From assembly GCF_000445445.1 (NCBI RefSeq), contig NZ_ASXP01000002.1, positions 1 to 64,000 on the forward strand: 64,000 bases of DNA, given 5' to 3'. The notes beneath the pieces were generated by a model. That model did not search any database. It was not told the DNA's origin and was given only the letters and a program-made list of their open reading frames with translations. This document shows positions 45,301 through 52,255 of this stretch, in pieces. Positions within the stretch are counted from its first letter, which is position 1. Each line of letters starts with the position of its first letter. Made by a program: the position numbers and the translations under genes. Origin of the DNA: Sporomusa ovata DSM 2662. Its GTDB lineage: Bacteria > Bacillota > Negativicutes > Sporomusales > Sporomusaceae.

Positions 45301-45329
45301 ACTATACCATAGATAAATCCCATCCGCAA
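45301..45329 (-). promoter_or_regulatory. nifH operon promoter
   Basis: TTGCGG (-35, 45324-45329), a 17-bp spacer ending TGG (extended -10), and TATAGT (-10, 45301-45306). The same boxes with the same spacing precede the second nifB. Confidence 0.7.
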
Positions 45330-45413
45330 CACTTCCAAATAAAGTTCGAAAATTAAGTTTTTTGCATACAACAGTAGCTATTACTCCATCTCCGTTACTA
45401 TCCCTCCAGACCT

Positions 45414-46661
45414 TTATCTGGCAGCTTCCTTTAATTCAAGTTGTTCGACGGCATAATAGAGCCCACTTCCCACAGTATAGCAATATTCCACCGACATGAT
45501 ACCCTGCTTTAACAAACGCTTTTGCGCCTGATAGCTGATCCGCATAGTCAATAAAGCATCACAATCCCGCAGTGCCGCCAGCGTTGCTTCCCGCCGCTTC
45601 TCTTTGGCATCACAGTCCCCATCGCTACTACTACTTTCTTTCAAGCTGCGCGTTTCCATTAACTCATACCGGTTATTATTTACCTGATAAATATAGAATT
45701 CATCGGCCTGACCAAAGTTTAAATCAACCATTTTGCCAAATTTGGTAGTAACTGCTACCTTGTAATGACCGACAAACGGTAATACTTTATGTTCAACCAA
45801 TTCAACCGGAGTGGCAGTTACACAGTTTCTAAACTCACTGTTACGATCTTTAGCCAGAAGACCAATGGCATCTGCCCGGCACTGGCGACAATGGGTCATC
45901 TGCTTCAATTCATCGTTGCAAGCTGCACGCATGGCCATAACATCGCGCATATTGGTTTGCGGCAGCCCGGAAAATACACTACCCGGCGTGGGAATGAAGG
46001 GCATTATATTGGTAAGGCAAGCACCTAATTGCTTGACTTTTTTGACAACAGCAGGCATATGCCAATCATTAACCATTTTTATCATTACAAGATTCACTTT
46101 GACCGCAATACCATGCCCCGCCAGATACATTATTCCTTCCTGCTGGTTATTCAAAAGAATCTCAGCACCTTCTGCCCCAACATAACGAGTACCTTGGTAA
46201 TTAACAGCTCCATAGATCTGTGAACCAACAATTGGGTCGATACAATTAACGGTTACCGTGACGTGGCGAACACCAAGTTTGACTATTTCCGGAGCGTATT
46301 CGGGCAGTAGCAGGCCATTGGTTGACAGGCAAAATAGCATGCCCGGGTCTTTTTTCTTAATAAGTTCAATAGTCTCACGGGTTTCCTTCCAGTCAGCCAG
46401 GGCATCCCCGGGACCAGCAATCCCAATCACACTAAGATTGGGGATAGCAGCTTTCACCTGTTCAAATTTGGCAAGCGCATCTGCCGGTGACAACAATTCA
46501 CTAGTTACTCCAGGGTGGCTTTCATTAACACAATCATACTTGCGACTACAATAGTTGCAGCTGATATTGCACCGTAGCGCTACCGGCAGATGCATGCGTG
46601 CATATTGATCCTGGGCTTGACTGGAAAAACAGGGGTGTTTATCGGTAAGTATGCGCGTCAT
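45414..46661 (-). CDS. nifB: NifB, second copy
   Basis: ATG at 46661, aligned with the start of copy 1 (AGGAAGTGGCCCGTTTT versus AGGAGGTGACCGCTCT upstream); 415 aa, the same length as copy 1. CNISCNYC, GIAGPGDALADW, HCRQCRADAIGLL and the C-terminal NifX-like domain (HYKVAVTTKFGKMVDLNFGQ) are intact, so it should be functional. Differences from copy 1 are spread evenly, most at the linker (residues ~275-290) and around residue 345, where an SSSSDGD stretch replaces CSGNEE. It has its own nifH-like promoter and leader, so it may be expressed in parallel with nifH and independently of the long operon. Confidence 0.95.
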   Translation of the reverse strand: MTRILTDKHPCFSSQAQDQYARMHLPVALRCNISCNYCSRKYDCVNESHPGVTSELLSPADALAKFEQVKAAIPNLSVIGIAGPGDALADWKETRETIELIKKKDPGMLFCLSTNGLLLPEYAPEIVKLGVRHVTVTVNCIDPIVGSQIYGAVNYQGTRYVGAEGAEILLNNQQEGIMYLAGHGIAVKVNLVMIKMVNDWHMPAVVKKVKQLGACLTNIMPFIPTPGSVFSGLPQTNMRDVMAMRAACNDELKQMTHCRQCRADAIGLLAKDRNSEFRNCVTATPVELVEHKVLPFVGHYKVAVTTKFGKMVDLNFGQADEFYIYQVNNNRYELMETRSLKESSSSDGDCDAKEKRREATLAALRDCDALLTMRISYQAQKRLLKQGIMSVEYCYTVGSGLYYAVEQLELKEAAR

Positions 46662-46726
46662 AAAACGGGCCACTTCCTTTCTTTAAATAGGACTTATAAT
46701 AAGAAGATTACATTTACACTCCATTA

Positions 46727-46890
46727 AAAGGCTTAACCCAGTAACTAACCGTGGTCAGCCTAAATAAACTAGTAGTAAACTATCTGCAGAAAATACTCTG
46801 CCGTAAAAACATAAAAAGCTATGAGCAGAATTCTCTGCCCAATAGCTTCATCGCTAAAAATCATTATCTTTTGAATTAACTATACCATAG
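46727..46890. repeat. Duplicated nif leader, copy 2
   Basis: Counterpart of 45145-45312, located upstream of the second nifB. The order of -10, hairpin 1, spacer and hairpin 2 is conserved. Confidence 0.8.
46806..46850 (-). promoter_or_regulatory. Second nifB leader hairpin 1, terminator-like attenuator
   Basis: The minus-strand stem AAGCTATTGGGCAGA/TCTGCTCATAGCTT is followed by TTTTTATGTTTTT, matching the nifH leader hairpin in sequence and position. Confidence 0.65.
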
Positions 46891-46907
46891 CTGTTAGTTA
46901 CCCGCAA
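46879..46907 (-). promoter_or_regulatory. Second nifB promoter
   Basis: TTGCGG (46902-46907), 17-bp spacer ending TGG, TATAGT (46879-46884); identical boxes to the nifH promoter. Confidence 0.7.
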
Positions 46908-46965
46908 TAGTTCGGGATATATTGAAACATTTAATTTTTATGTAATTAAGTATTTTGACTTATTA

Positions 46966-47033
46966 TTGCATTTGCCTAAATATCCGGCTATACTTTTAAT
47001 AAACTGCAATCTACCCTCAATCGGTAGATTGCA
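46966..47033 (+). promoter_or_regulatory. Promoter and 5'-leader hairpin of the 63-aa ORF
   Basis: TTGCAT (46966-46971), 17-bp spacer, TATACT (46989-46994). An 11-bp hairpin TGCAATCTACC/GGTAGATTGCA (47005-47033) begins about 10 nt downstream of the -10 box and ends about 10 nt before the ribosome binding site; no T-tract follows it. Confidence 0.6.
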
Positions 47034-47058
47034 AATCCTCGAAGGGAGACTTGACTTT

Positions 47059-47250
47059 ATGGAAACTTCTAACGATAATGTACATGAACTGCTGGCAGCC
47101 TTAGTATCTTCCCTCAACAACACCCTTTACGATCTCTCGGCTGAGAGCGAAAGAAACAACAGTAAAGTAACTGCCAAACGCCTGGAGTACTCCCGGCAAA
47201 AGGTTATGAGCGCTTGGGAAGTATACACCCAAAAACGTGCCAACAAGTAA
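47059..47250 (+). CDS. Small hypothetical protein (63 aa)
   Basis: ATG with GAAGGGAG upstream at 8-10 nt. The sequence METSNDNVHELLAALVSSLN is followed by polar helices (AKRLEYSRQKVMSAWEVYTQ), so an all-helical soluble protein is likely. A clear promoter and terminator surround it, which makes it a monocistronic gene. No family recognised. Confidence 0.7.
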   Translation: METSNDNVHELLAALVSSLNNTLYDLSAESERNNSKVTAKRLEYSRQKVMSAWEVYTQKRANK

Positions 47251-47293
47251 AAGAAGCTAAATGGACTCTCCTGTCCATTTAGCTTCTTTTACT
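47246..47293. terminator. Bidirectional terminator
   Basis: A perfect 21-bp stem (47246-47266 with 47273-47293) with a 6-nt loop between the 63-aa ORF and the convergent tcdA gene. T/A-rich arms provide T-tracts on both strands. Confidence 0.9.
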
Positions 47294-48050
47294 TTCTATC
47301 AAAAACTATGTCTTTAACTACTTCCCCTGCAATAATGAGGCCAGCCACTGACGGTACAAAAGCAATACTGCCGGGAATTTGGTGGCGCGATGTACATTTG
47401 CGCGTTGTTTCCTGCGGACAAATGCAGCCTTCGCTGCAGCTAGAACTCTCTGTCTCCACCGGGGTAAGCGGCGCCTCTTTTGAATAGACTACCTTAAGTG
47501 AAGTGATACCCCGCTTTCTCAGCTCCTGGCGCATCACCTTGGCCAATGGACACACTGAAGTACGGAAAATATCAGTCACCTCAAACTGCGTTGGATCCAA
47601 CTTATTGCCAGCCCCCATGGAGGAGATCACCGGAATATTTTTAGCTTTGGCCCTGACAACAAGATCAAGCTTACCGGTAACGGTATCAATGGCATCCACG
47701 ATATACGTATAATCGTCAGCAAGCAGTTTGTCTGCCGTATCCGGCAAATAAAATTCCTGAAAAACAGTGACTTCTGCCTTGGGATTTATCTCGAGGATAC
47801 GTTCCCTCATAACCTCTACCTTAAACTTCCCAATCGTTTTTCTAGTAGCATGCAGTTGCCGGTTAATATTAGTCAGGCAAATACAATCATCATCCACCAG
47901 CACAAACTTACCTACACCTGAGCGCACCAGGCCTTCCACAACATATGTCCCAACCCCGCCGATACCAAAAACAGCAACCTTGCTTTTCGCTAATTTACTC
48001 AGGCCTTCTGTGCCGATTAATAATTCTGTCCGGGAAAATTCATGCAGCAT
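47289..48050 (-). CDS. tcdA: tRNA threonylcarbamoyladenosine dehydratase
   Basis: A 253-aa E1-like ThiF/MoeB family ATPase that cyclises t6A37 of tRNA to ct6A. FSRTELLIGTEGL, VAVFGIGGVGTYVVEGL (nucleotide-binding), VDDDCICLTNINRQLHA, and VDAIDTVTGKLDLV are TcdA hallmarks. A Cys-rich segment (SCSEGCICPQ) occurs near residue 205. It starts with ATG after GGGTGA. Single gene. Confidence 0.9.
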   Translation of the reverse strand: MLHEFSRTELLIGTEGLSKLAKSKVAVFGIGGVGTYVVEGLVRSGVGKFVLVDDDCICLTNINRQLHATRKTIGKFKVEVMRERILEINPKAEVTVFQEFYLPDTADKLLADDYTYIVDAIDTVTGKLDLVVRAKAKNIPVISSMGAGNKLDPTQFEVTDIFRTSVCPLAKVMRQELRKRGITSLKVVYSKEAPLTPVETESSSCSEGCICPQETTRKCTSRHQIPGSIAFVPSVAGLIIAGEVVKDIVFDRK

Positions 48051-48130
48051 CTATTGTCACCCTTTATTAACTGAGTCTATGCGTTTTATTAGTGTAGCAA
48101 AAATCCCCAGGACAGTCAACAAGCCTTCGT

Positions 48131-48238
48131 CTACTTACGGGATATACGGGGTTTAATGGTTTTACCACATTTCGGGCAAATATGATTGCCCTCTTGATCT
48201 ACTTCCATTACGACCCCACACTGAATATGCACCAGCAT
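48131..48238 (-). CDS. Small CPKCG protein (35 aa), possible zinc-ribbon
   Basis: ATG at 48238 with GGAGG 7 nt upstream. MLVHIQCGVVMEVDQEGNH is followed by ICPKCGKTIKPRISRK; the CxxC knuckle could bind metal with the earlier Cys. The gene may be a remnant or a genuine micro-protein. Confidence 0.45.
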   Translation of the reverse strand: MLVHIQCGVVMEVDQEGNHICPKCGKTIKPRISRK

Positions 48239-48249
48239 CCTGCCACCTC

Positions 48250-48402
48250 CTAATTTAGTACCACAATAAACAGTATATGATGTTTATCCAAAATTAGACC
48301 CAAAATATAATCCACCGTCACAGTATCAATATCAGGTGCTTTTCGGTCAATAAGCACAATAGGAATCGTTTGGTTAACCTGCGCAATAAGCTCATTATTG
48401 CA
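48250..48402 (-). pseudogene. LacI-family regulator remnant
   Basis: Minus-strand residues ELIAQVNQTIPIVLIDRKAP and DIDTVTVDYILG match the effector-binding domain of LacI-type repressors, but there is no start codon or HTH, the upstream sequence to about 48560 has stops in the matching frame, and the C-terminal half is missing. The rest of 48403-48596 shows no intact gene. Confidence 0.6.
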
Positions 48403-48596
48403 GCCATAGTATTAATAACTAAGTAGCGGCCAAATCTTTACATCGGCAGCACCAGGTAAAAGTAATCTAAACTGCTGCTACTGCGTCTTTAATACAGCAT
48501 CAGTAATCTTTACAGCTTTATTAAAAATATATTTTGGGAGGCTTTATTGTTTTCCGGGAGTAAACTCAGCGGCTTTTTTTAACGATATATTAGTAT

Positions 48597-48751
48597 CAGA
48601 GTGTGTTTCAAAAAACACACTTTCCTAAATATTTTTTAAACTGTTATAAAATACCCCGGTGTTAAACGCCATGAAGTCGCATAGCAAGGGTATACTCGGT
48701 TTCTATGCTGAAAGGCTCAACGGCAATGAGGGTATTTTGTAACAGTCTCTA
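48597..48751. repeat. 155-bp inverted repeat, left copy (MITE-like core)
   Basis: Nearly identical to the complement of 49635-49789. The inner 112 bp (48638-48749) has its own terminal inverted repeats, AAACTGTTATAAAATACCCC and, as complement of the other end, GAGACTGTTACAAAATACCC, as in a miniature transposable element. The outer 41 bp contains an AGTGTGTTT/AAACACACT hairpin. Confidence 0.85.
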
Positions 48752-48775
48752 TTCACACCGACGAGGAGGTCTTTT

Positions 48776-49333
48776 ATGAACAAGGTCTATGCACTGATTG
48801 GTCCCCCAGCCGCTGGTAAAAGCAGTATCTTACATGAGCTTGCCCAATATGCTATCCCCGAAATGGTCAGCCATACTACCCGTAAGCCCAGACCCGGTGA
48901 AGAGCATGGTGTTCACTATTATTTTGTTAGTAAAGATGATTTTCAAAAAACTGAGCTTATTGAGCGGGTAGAATACTCGGGAAATTTCTACGGACTGAGT
49001 AAAGCAGAGGTATTAGATAAAGTCAAACTTTACCCAGTAAGCTTAGTAGCTGTTGAAATGCAAGGGCTTACTCAGCTAAAAAAATTACTGGCCAATCGCC
49101 TTGAATCCATATTTCTTATGACCGACTATGATACTATCATAACCCGCATGCTGGCCCGCGGTGATGCTGACGCGCTTATCAACCGTCGTATTGAATACGC
49201 CAAAAGTACCGGTGAGTTCGATAAGTGGCAAACGGCCACTTATGTAGTTAAAAACACCGGTTCACTGGAAGTCGCCGTGCGTCAAATACTGGCAATCACC
49301 GGTAATGTCACCCTGCCTGACAAGAGTATATAG
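48776..49333 (+). CDS. Guanylate kinase-like protein
   Basis: A 185-aa P-loop kinase. Walker A GPPAAGKSS, then HTTRKPRPGEEHGVHYYFVS, the GMP-binding signature of guanylate kinases, and VEYSGNFYGLSKAEV. RRIEYAKSTGEF near the C-terminus corresponds to the lid. It could phosphorylate GMP or a related nucleotide; as a second copy outside the usual gmk-rpoZ context it may have another role. ATG with GAGGAGG upstream. It lies between the two 155-bp inverted repeats. Confidence 0.85.
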   Translation: MNKVYALIGPPAAGKSSILHELAQYAIPEMVSHTTRKPRPGEEHGVHYYFVSKDDFQKTELIERVEYSGNFYGLSKAEVLDKVKLYPVSLVAVEMQGLTQLKKLLANRLESIFLMTDYDTIITRMLARGDADALINRRIEYAKSTGEFDKWQTATYVVKNTGSLEVAVRQILAITGNVTLPDKSI

Positions 49334-49335
49334 CA

Positions 49336-49360
49336 AAAGGCCGCCAATTTGGCGGCCTTT
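49336..49360. terminator. Bidirectional terminator
   Basis: AAAGGCCGCC/GGCGGCCTTT with AATTT loop, between the kinase and the convergent DUF1653 gene. Confidence 0.9.
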
Positions 49361-49378
49361 ATACCATTATTCTTACAG

Positions 49379-49618
49379 TCAATTGTCAACTTCTACTTCC
49401 AAGGCAAAGCGTGGGGCCTCCTTGCCATCTAGTACAATATTTTCAAAAAACATAGATTTCGGACGTACCCATAACCGGTATTCTCCATACAATGCCCGGT
49501 AGACAATCAACGTCTCCCCAGTTTCACTATGAATAGCCTCACCGACAACATGATACAGCTTTCCTTTATAATGACGATAAATTCCATTCTTTACTCTAGG
49601 TGTCTTTTTTTCAGTCAT
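49379..49618 (-). CDS. DUF1653 domain protein
   Basis: A 79-aa protein. GIYRHYKGKLYHVVGEAIHS and VYRALYGEYRLWVRPKSMF are characteristic of PF07866 (DUF1653), small proteins of unknown function. ATG with AGGAGA-type site. It converges with the guanylate kinase-like gene, and both lie within the inverted-repeat pair. Confidence 0.9.
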   Translation of the reverse strand: MTEKKTPRVKNGIYRHYKGKLYHVVGEAIHSETGETLIVYRALYGEYRLWVRPKSMFFENIVLDGKEAPRFALEVEVDN

Positions 49619-49634
49619 CCTCTTCTCCTTATGT

Positions 49635-49789
49635 TAGAGACTGTTACAAAATACCCTCTTTGTCGTTGAGCCTTTCAGCATAGAAACCGAGTATACCCTT
49701 GCTGTGCGACTTCATGGCGTTTAACACCGGGGTATTTTATAACAGTTTAAAAAATAGTAAGGAAAGTGTGTTTTTTGAAACACACTCTG
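49635..49789. repeat. 155-bp inverted repeat, right copy
   Basis: Complementary to 48597-48751 with only a few substitutions. It ends one base before the ribU stop codon. Confidence 0.85.
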
Positions 49790-50368
49790 TTAATGCAAAA
49801 TTGGGGAAAGCTTTTTGTAGACCAACAGGGTAATTAGCGAAATAATAATACCCTTGACTAGATTAAATGGCACAATAGCAAAAACAATAAAAGTCTTAAG
49901 ATCAACAATTAATGGGTTCGCTACTCTCCCCATAGTAATAATAGCCTCAAGGGGAAGATGTAGTGCTGATTGATATAGTGGAATTAAAACCCAATAATTT
50001 ACTGCCGCCGCCACCAACGTCATAGAAAATGTTCCGGCAGCAAGAGCCAGAACCGCCCCTGTACGATTCTTTATTTGGCGATAAATAACAGCTGCAGGTA
50101 CAACAAAACCTGTCCCAACCAAAAAATTGGCCATCTCTCCAATACCCGCCGTTTGCGTACTACTTACATGCAGGATGTTTTTCAGCATCACAATCAAGCA
50201 CCCTGCCAATGGCCCCAGTGCAAAAGCACCAATAATAGCTGGTATATCACTAAAATCCAGTTTCAAAAAAGGCGGCATAAAAATAATTGGCAGCTCCAGC
50301 AGCATCAAAATTGTGGCTGCACTTGCCAGGATTGCCACCCGTGTCACATAAACCATATTTCTATGCAC
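49790..50368 (-). CDS. ribU: ECF transporter S component, RibU-like (riboflavin)
   Basis: A 192-aa membrane protein with about six helices. The motif LKLDFSDIPAIIGAFALGPLAG followed by LKNILH is typical of RibU substrate-binding subunits, which bind riboflavin and work with the shared EcfA/A'/T module, not seen here. No FMN riboswitch is apparent upstream. It follows a 97-aa hypothetical gene (44-nt gap), probably in the same transcript. Confidence 0.82.
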   Translation of the reverse strand: MHRNMVYVTRVAILASAATILMLLELPIIFMPPFLKLDFSDIPAIIGAFALGPLAGCLIVMLKNILHVSSTQTAGIGEMANFLVGTGFVVPAAVIYRQIKNRTGAVLALAAGTFSMTLVAAAVNYWVLIPLYQSALHLPLEAIITMGRVANPLIVDLKTFIVFAIVPFNLVKGIIISLITLLVYKKLSPILH

Positions 50369-50412
50369 TTACTCCCCCTCCTACCAACTCGGTCAGCTAT
50401 ATTTCATTTGCA

Positions 50413-50706
50413 TCAATGCAGCACTTGTGGATTGTCTAATGTAGCGTTATGCAATGCCGCAATAACAAATTCGACCAGCACGGTTTCTATTATCGTCTCA
50501 TGAACAGCCATAACCTCTTCCATTTCTAAACCATGACGCAGGTTCATATACTCAAATACCCGAGCTAAGCCTTCCGCATATACTTCCTGAACCTCGGCCG
50601 GCATCTTACCTCTAAGAACATCATAATAAAGTAACCCGTAACGCTTGCTGATATCCTCCAAATGCAAGGCAAACAAGTACTTATAATCTTCTATCATATC
50701 CGTCAT
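50413..50706 (-). CDS. Hypothetical protein (97 aa)
   Basis: A helical acidic protein starting MTDMIEDYKYLFALHLEDIS, with EVQEVYAEGLARVFEYMNL and HETIIETVLVEFVIAALH. No transmembrane segment. Good ribosome binding site (AGGGAGAG). It probably shares a transcript with ribU. Family not recognised. Confidence 0.65.
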   Translation of the reverse strand: MTDMIEDYKYLFALHLEDISKRYGLLYYDVLRGKMPAEVQEVYAEGLARVFEYMNLRHGLEMEEVMAVHETIIETVLVEFVIAALHNATLDNPQVLH

Positions 50707-50922
50707 TGGGCTTCTCTCCCTTTTTCAACTCTGTGAAGTTTCTCAGCAACACATTATAACATATTTATTTATTCGCAACCAAATGCCAAATCCCTACATG
50801 TTTTTTAAGATAATCCTCAGCGTACATAAAATTGTCTACAAACTTAGGGCCGCCACATAGGATTTTCGTTTCAACTTGGTGAATTCTATTATCATCAGAC
50901 TTACCTGACTGGAGGAATTACC

Positions 50923-51207
50923 TTGAAAAAAATCCCCTTCTTCCCCGAACTACTCCTTCTGCTTATGCTGATTACTTGCATGGTTTTGCCTGTACAAGCT
51001 GTCTTCTCAGCAGTAACCAATGTCGATCAAGTCAAAGTCTTCGCTAAGCCAACCCCCTCAGCGCCAGTTATCGAAACGCTAAAATTAGGTGACATAGTCC
51101 GGGTGTATAGCAAATCGGACGATGGACAATTCTGGCAGGTAGAACACAAAAACCACCATGGCTGGATTATATTTAGCCAAATAAGCCCCAAAGATCGCAG
51201 GTACTAG
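50923..51207 (+). CDS. Secreted SH3-domain protein
   Basis: TTG start with GGAGG at 7-nt spacing; 94 aa. An N-terminal signal peptide (hydrophobic LLLLLMLITCMVLPVQAV) is followed by one bacterial SH3 domain: VKVFAKPTPSAPVIETL, LGDIVRVYSKSD, WQVEHKNHHGWI. Likely periplasmic and able to bind peptidoglycan peptides. A strong terminator follows. Confidence 0.8.
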   Translation: MKKIPFFPELLLLLMLITCMVLPVQAVFSAVTNVDQVKVFAKPTPSAPVIETLKLGDIVRVYSKSDDGQFWQVEHKNHHGWIIFSQISPKDRRY

Positions 51208-51224
51208 AGTCCTTAACCACAAAA

Positions 51225-51276
51225 GGGCGGTTCTGATTAAAATGATAGCTATCATTCCAATCAGAACCGCCCCTAC
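51225..51276. terminator. Terminator with nested hairpin
   Basis: A 14-bp stem GGGCGGTTCTGATT/AATCAGAACCGCCC encloses the palindrome AATGATAGCTATCATT. Confidence 0.75.
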
Positions 51277-51294
51277 TATCCGTGCTTGTAAACA

Positions 51295-51402
51295 TCACCA
51301 TTTATCACTTCTAAATAAATTATCAAATAAAACCCTAATGATACCGCTAAAGCACAGAATCAAAACACCAAAGGCACACAATGTAAACAAATAATCAAGC
51401 AT
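51295..51402 (-). CDS. Small membrane protein (35 aa)
   Basis: ATG at 51402 after GGGGGAGG. The peptide is almost one transmembrane helix (MLDYLFTLCAFGVLILCFSG) with a charged tail (FRSDKW). The good ribosome binding site supports it; too short to assign. Confidence 0.5.
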   Translation of the reverse strand: MLDYLFTLCAFGVLILCFSGIIRVLFDNLFRSDKW

Positions 51403-51419
51403 TTGTCACAGCCTCCCCC

Positions 51420-51760
51420 TTATGCTTTAGTTTCTTGCTTTAAGAATAACATACTATGTAAAACAGTTCCAGGGACAAAAGTCCTATTTCTAGATACATA
51501 CAATACGTCATACAAACAGCAAAGGATCCACGAATACCCGTGAATCCTTACCACCTGATAACTTCCGTCAAAATTGGCTTGTTTAGATACCACTCTGGCA
51601 CCCCTTACCAAAGTTGACATTTTTGTTTTTACAATATCACTTTCCACGACCATGTCTTTTACGTAGGTTTTCGAATCAACACGTACGCCCTCCACAAATT
51701 CACCTAAGTTTCTGTAGGCATCAACAATAGCGGCTCTACGTGCCAGAGCTTTAACTACCA
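51420..51760 (-). pseudogene. LPP20-family lipoprotein remnant
   Basis: The reading frame gives VVKALARRAAIVDAYRNLGE, FVEGVRVDSKTYVKDMVV and RGARVVSKQANFDGSYQVV, a clear match to the LPP20/FlgT-like domain (MARRAAxVDAxRNL...). The N-terminal signal is missing and the 3' part loses the family pattern after QVV. The ORF start near 51695 has no ribosome binding site, so I call it a pseudogene. Confidence 0.6.
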
Positions 51761-51800
51761 GAAACAGTCCTTAGCAGACTGTCCCTGGTAGTTTTTTCCG
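51755..51800 (+). terminator. Intrinsic terminator-like hairpin
   Basis: CTACCAGAAACAGTC pairs with GACTGTCCCTGGTAG; TTTTTT follows on the plus strand, although no intact plus-strand gene ends here. It interrupts the 5' side of the LPP20 remnant. Confidence 0.55.
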
Positions 51801-51829
51801 TATTTAAATGCCAAAAAATTCATCTCTAT

Positions 51830-52093
51830 TTATATTGTATCATCCCGCCGAATAGCGTCCTCCATAAGTTCGCTCCACCTCTGATTATTCTCATCTTCCT
51901 GACAAAACTGCAAATACAAATCAGCTACAGCCATCGCAGCCTGCTGCTCACGTATTGTTAAACCAGCTTTAGCTACCATCGCGGCCGCTTCCATGCCGGC
52001 ACGCTCTACTAATGCCTGCCGTTTTGCTGCCAGTATTCCAACAATAGCCGGTACTGACTGTGCAAGTTCGATTTGCCTTGATTTTATCATCAT
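51830..52093 (-). CDS. Hypothetical protein (87 aa)
   Basis: An Ala-rich helical protein: IELAQSVPAIVGILAAKRQALVE and LTIREQQAAMAVADLYLQFCQ. ATG preceded by AGGAGGTCT. No family recognised. The 52094-52255 gap holds a hairpin only. Confidence 0.65.
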   Translation of the reverse strand: MMIKSRQIELAQSVPAIVGILAAKRQALVERAGMEAAAMVAKAGLTIREQQAAMAVADLYLQFCQEDENNQRWSELMEDAIRRDDTI

Positions 52094-52209
52094 AGGAAGA
52101 CCTCCTAACTACTATTAATTCAGGAAACGTTACCATCACTTCTGTTCTATTTTACTGTAAAAATATTAATAATATGTTAGAAACGAGAGGTCTGCCTCTT
52201 TTGGCACGC

Positions 52210-52243
52210 AAACAGCCGCACAGAACTTTCTGCGCGGCTGTTT
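52210..52243 (-). terminator. Terminator of the RND operon
   Basis: AACAGCCGC/GCGGCTGTT outer stem with an inner CAGA/TCTG pairing just after the RND gene stop. T-tract short. Confidence 0.6.
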
Positions 52244-52255
52244 TGGGAAATTATC

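Larger units (their letters stand above)
45145..45312. repeat. Duplicated nif leader, copy 1
   Basis: About 168 bp including the -10 region and both hairpins; aligns with 46727-46890 through blocks such as AAACTATCTGCAGAAA and AAAAACATAAAAAGCTAT. Hairpin stems differ by compensating changes (GTAGA/TCTAC here, GCAGA/TCTGC in the other copy). Confidence 0.8.

Noticed and set aside
47005..47033. Terminator call for the hairpin before the 63-aa ORF
   Set aside because: No T-tract follows on either strand; it lies between promoter and ribosome binding site and is better described as a leader hairpin or operator.
48640..49790. CRISPR array or attachment-site pair formed by the two 155-bp repeats
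   Set aside because: Only two copies exist, they are inverted, and neither spacers nor an integrase gene is present.
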